Positions 32,049 through 35,186 of a DNA stretch of 35,186 nucleotides are shown here, piece after piece (within the stretch, counting starts at the first letter, position 1; each line of letters begins with the position of its first letter). The DNA comes from Nemertoderma westbladi (lineage: Eukaryota; Xenacoelomorpha; Nemertodermatida; Nemertodermatidae), in NCBI GenBank assembly GCA_032718475.1, contig JAUCBJ010007109.1, positions 1-35,186 of the forward strand, read 5' to 3'. Under the pieces are notes generated by a model, which saw only the letters and a program-made list of their open reading frames with translations, did no database searches and was not told the origin of the DNA. The translations under genes were made by a program, and so were the position numbers.

Positions 32049-32237
32049 CAGATATGGGGGGGAAACTGGGCGCAATTAAAATTCATTCAACAATAAACTA
32101 AGCACAATAGAACAGGTTACAGTTTTATTTTTGACAGTATTCAGTTGTTATTTGCTTCGAATTTCCCCTGTATAGGGGTTAATTTTTATTGCGTCCATTT
32201 CCCCCCCCCCCCCCCCCCCCCCCCCCTCCCCTATCTG
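32049..32237. mobile_element. MITE, copy 2 of the 14182-14419 family
   Basis: The left end CAGATATGGGGGGGAAACTG pairs with the reversed right end CAGATAGGGG...GGGGAAATGGACGCAA. The interior has the CAATAAACTAAGCACAATAG block in common with copy 1. The right arm contains a ~26-base C run (about 32201-32226), an expansion of the terminal C tract. Confidence 0.75.
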
Positions 32238-32283
32238 ATGAGGACAGTAGACCCAAACATCGATGATGGTGGTACGTTTGACA

Positions 32284-32366
32284 TGAGTATGGTTTATGTT
32301 ATTGGGATTATGGTTAGAAAATATAAGGGAAAGCCATCGGCAGCTTTGAATTGGCTTTCCTTACTG
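32284..32366 (+). pseudogene. Small fragment of the 8-kb LINE family
   Basis: AAGGGAAAGCCATCGGCAGC followed by TTTGAATTGGCTTTCC matches the LINE at about 8750-8790 (AAGGGAAAGGCATGGGCAGC). The preceding GTTATTGGGATTATGG resembles the LINE's GTTACCTGGGATCATGG, with a deletion between them. It is too short to code. Confidence 0.55.
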
Positions 32367-32369
32367 TGT

Positions 32370-33010
32370 GTGGTTCGAAAATAATTTTTTCTTAATTTGA
32401 TGGGATCCGAGAGTTTTTCGATACCAAATGTGGTAGCAATCTCAGAAAAATTTATTTTTCCATTTTTCAAATAGTTTCATTTTTCACCGGACCTCTAGAA
32501 CTTATTAATACATTGAAATATAACGCAATGCAGACAGAAAAAATCAAAAGCAAACATTTTTATGATCATAAATGGAACCGGTATTTCCAAATACCGGTTC
32601 CAAATTCATGCTGATGGTCCATATAATTCGAAACTAATTTTATTGTTCTATTAAAACTTAATTCCGAAATCGCAGCAGTTTTGTTTGTTATTTACTTACT
32701 TTTTATCATTGTGTTTAACAATATTATTTATAATGCAGTATGGATGAAGACTTTCTTAATAAAAGTGCAGCTACAATTTTTGACCTACTCAAAGTAGCAC
32801 ATTTAGAATAAAAATATTCGTTTTCAATTTTACTTTCAAAATCCTAAGCATTATGAATATAAATGTTTAAATAAGTATTTACAGTATATTAAAATTAACT
32901 TAATCCAAACATATGGGAATGTGAATTAATTTTACTACAACACAAAATTAATTGCTAAATGACTCTAATAGGTAACTATGGTTTTAGTCTATAAAACAAC
33001 ATTATAAATA
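32370..33010. other. No recognisable gene
   Basis: AT-rich sequence. One small palindrome (GGAACCGGTATTTCCAAATA followed by CCGGTTCC) lies at about 32574-32601. Confidence 0.45.
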
Positions 33011-33011
33011 A

Positions 33012-33688
33012 TACAAGTATAAATATAAGTAAATATTACTCCTTGTTAGAGCAGTTCGTTACTAAATTGCTAACAGGAGTGTACTACAGTATAAATATAA
33101 GTAATTATTACTCCTTGTTAGAGCAGTTCGTTACTAAATTGCTAACAGGAGTGTACTACAGTATAAATATAAGTAATTATTACTCCTTGTTAGAGCAGTT
33201 CGTTACTAAATTGCTAACAGGAGTGTACTACAGTATAAATATAAGTAATTATTACTCCTTGTTAGAGCAGTTCGTTACTAAATTGCTAACAGGAGTGTAC
33301 TACAGTATAAATATAAGTAATTATTACTCCTTGTTAGAGCAGTTCGTTACTAAATTGCTAACAGGAGTCAGTGTACTACAGTATAAATATAAGTAATTAT
33401 TACTCCTTGTTAGAGCAGTTCGTTACTAAATTGCTAACAGGAGTGTACTACAGTATAAATATAAGTAATTATTACTCCTTGTTAGAGCAGTTCGTTACTA
33501 AATTGCTAACAGGAGTGTACTACAGTATAAATATAAGTAATTATTACTCCTTGTTAGAGCAGTTCGTTACTAAATTGCTAGCAGGAGTCAGTGTACTACA
33601 GTATAAATATAAGTAATTATTACTCCTTGTTAGAGCAGTTCGTTACTAAATTGCTAGCAGGAGTCAGTGTACTACAGTATAAATATAA
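33012..33688 (+). repeat. 72/76-bp satellite, 9 copies, hairpin-forming unit
   Basis: The CCTTGTTAGAGCAGTTCG block starts at 33041, 33113, 33185, 33257, 33329, 33405, 33477, 33549 and 33625. Units are 72 bp except two of 76 bp, which carry an extra CAGT after AACAGGAGT. Each unit contains ACTCCTTGTTAG and, about 20 bases on, CTAACAGGAGT, which pair into an 11-bp stem with one bulge. The last two copies read GCTAGCAGG instead of GCTAACAGG. Because 72 is divisible by three, the array yields a repeating 24-residue open frame that is probably meaningless. Confidence 0.97.
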
Positions 33689-33969
33689 ATAATGTATCGA
33701 TGTCATTATTGGTCATTATTTTTGTCATAAAAGTGATTTACACGTACATTAATACTATACGTTTGTGCATATGTATGTAATCATTTTCACAATAAATTAC
33801 TGTGAAATATGTTTAGTAATTATCCTGTATTATGTTGATTAGAAAGTATACAGTAATTAATGAAATCTCAACAATTCTCATATTTTCCTATTTCGGTTAG
33901 ATTAATGGGCCGATCCCAATACTTAAAAACATTATCTACTCTTCTATAGAACTGCAATATCCAATCAAA

Positions 33970-35186
<1,217 letters not shown>

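Noticed and set aside
32145-32384. 79-codon frame with a proline run
   Set aside because: It spans the MITE poly-C tract and the LINE scrap and is not a gene.
33043-33616. Protein with 24-residue repeats
   Set aside because: The open frame results from a 72-bp satellite; the 76-bp units break the frame.

Overview
The window looks like non-coding, repeat-dominated nuclear DNA from an animal, probably a marine invertebrate deuterostome. The evidence is AT-rich sequence, LINE, BEL/Pao and MITE-type elements, many minisatellites, and one possible exon of a noggin/trunk/PTTH-type cystine-knot ligand. The phylum is a low-confidence inference. There is no bacterial-style gene organisation, and no rRNA or tRNA gene that I can support.

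Layout, part 1 (1-16.9 kb). A possible cystine-knot exon lies at about 242-442. It is followed by a MITE-like element with G-run termini (617-1346), a decayed LINE 3' end on the minus strand (2068-2603), and an element with ~50-bp inverted ends that contains two unrelated minisatellites (3524-4754). A ~1.1-kb G-rich array containing GGGTTAGG follows (4975-6060), then another G-run-terminated element (6998-7796). A 5'-truncated LINE with an open reverse transcriptase frame is bounded by a 12-bp exact direct repeat (8055-9314). After it come a 17-bp array containing CCCTAAAGGG (10434-10859), two LINE scraps in opposite orientation (an RT linker at 12.6-13.3 kb and an endonuclease N-terminus at 13.5 kb), a MITE (14182-14419), and a 2.1-kb 34-bp satellite with higher-order structure (14463-16597).

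Layout, part 2 (16.9-29.5 kb). A single ~12.6-kb LTR element lies on the minus strand. Its ~1.17-kb LTRs are at 16904-18071 and 28364-29536. It carries one intact 1604-codon gag-protease frame of BEL/Pao type. In that frame the reverse transcriptase and most of RNase H are missing, so the protease region runs straight into the segment that normally follows RNase H. There is no integrase. Between this frame and the 3' LTR lies a second, broken reading frame of about 500 codons that I do not recognise. The element therefore looks non-autonomous and would depend on enzymes from a relative.

Layout, part 3 (29.5-35.2 kb). This part holds a degenerate ~455-bp tandem repeat rich in GATC palindromes, a weak exon candidate (~31.56-31.78 kb), a second copy of the 14.2-kb MITE, a scrap of the same LINE family, a nine-copy 72/76-bp satellite whose unit can fold into a hairpin, and a perfect CTA-repeat tract of more than 1.2 kb that runs off the window.

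The most notable items are the RT-deleted gag-protease element with its unknown downstream frame, the cystine-knot exon candidate, the satellite higher-order structure, and a repeated pattern of minisatellites lying inside elements with inverted ends.
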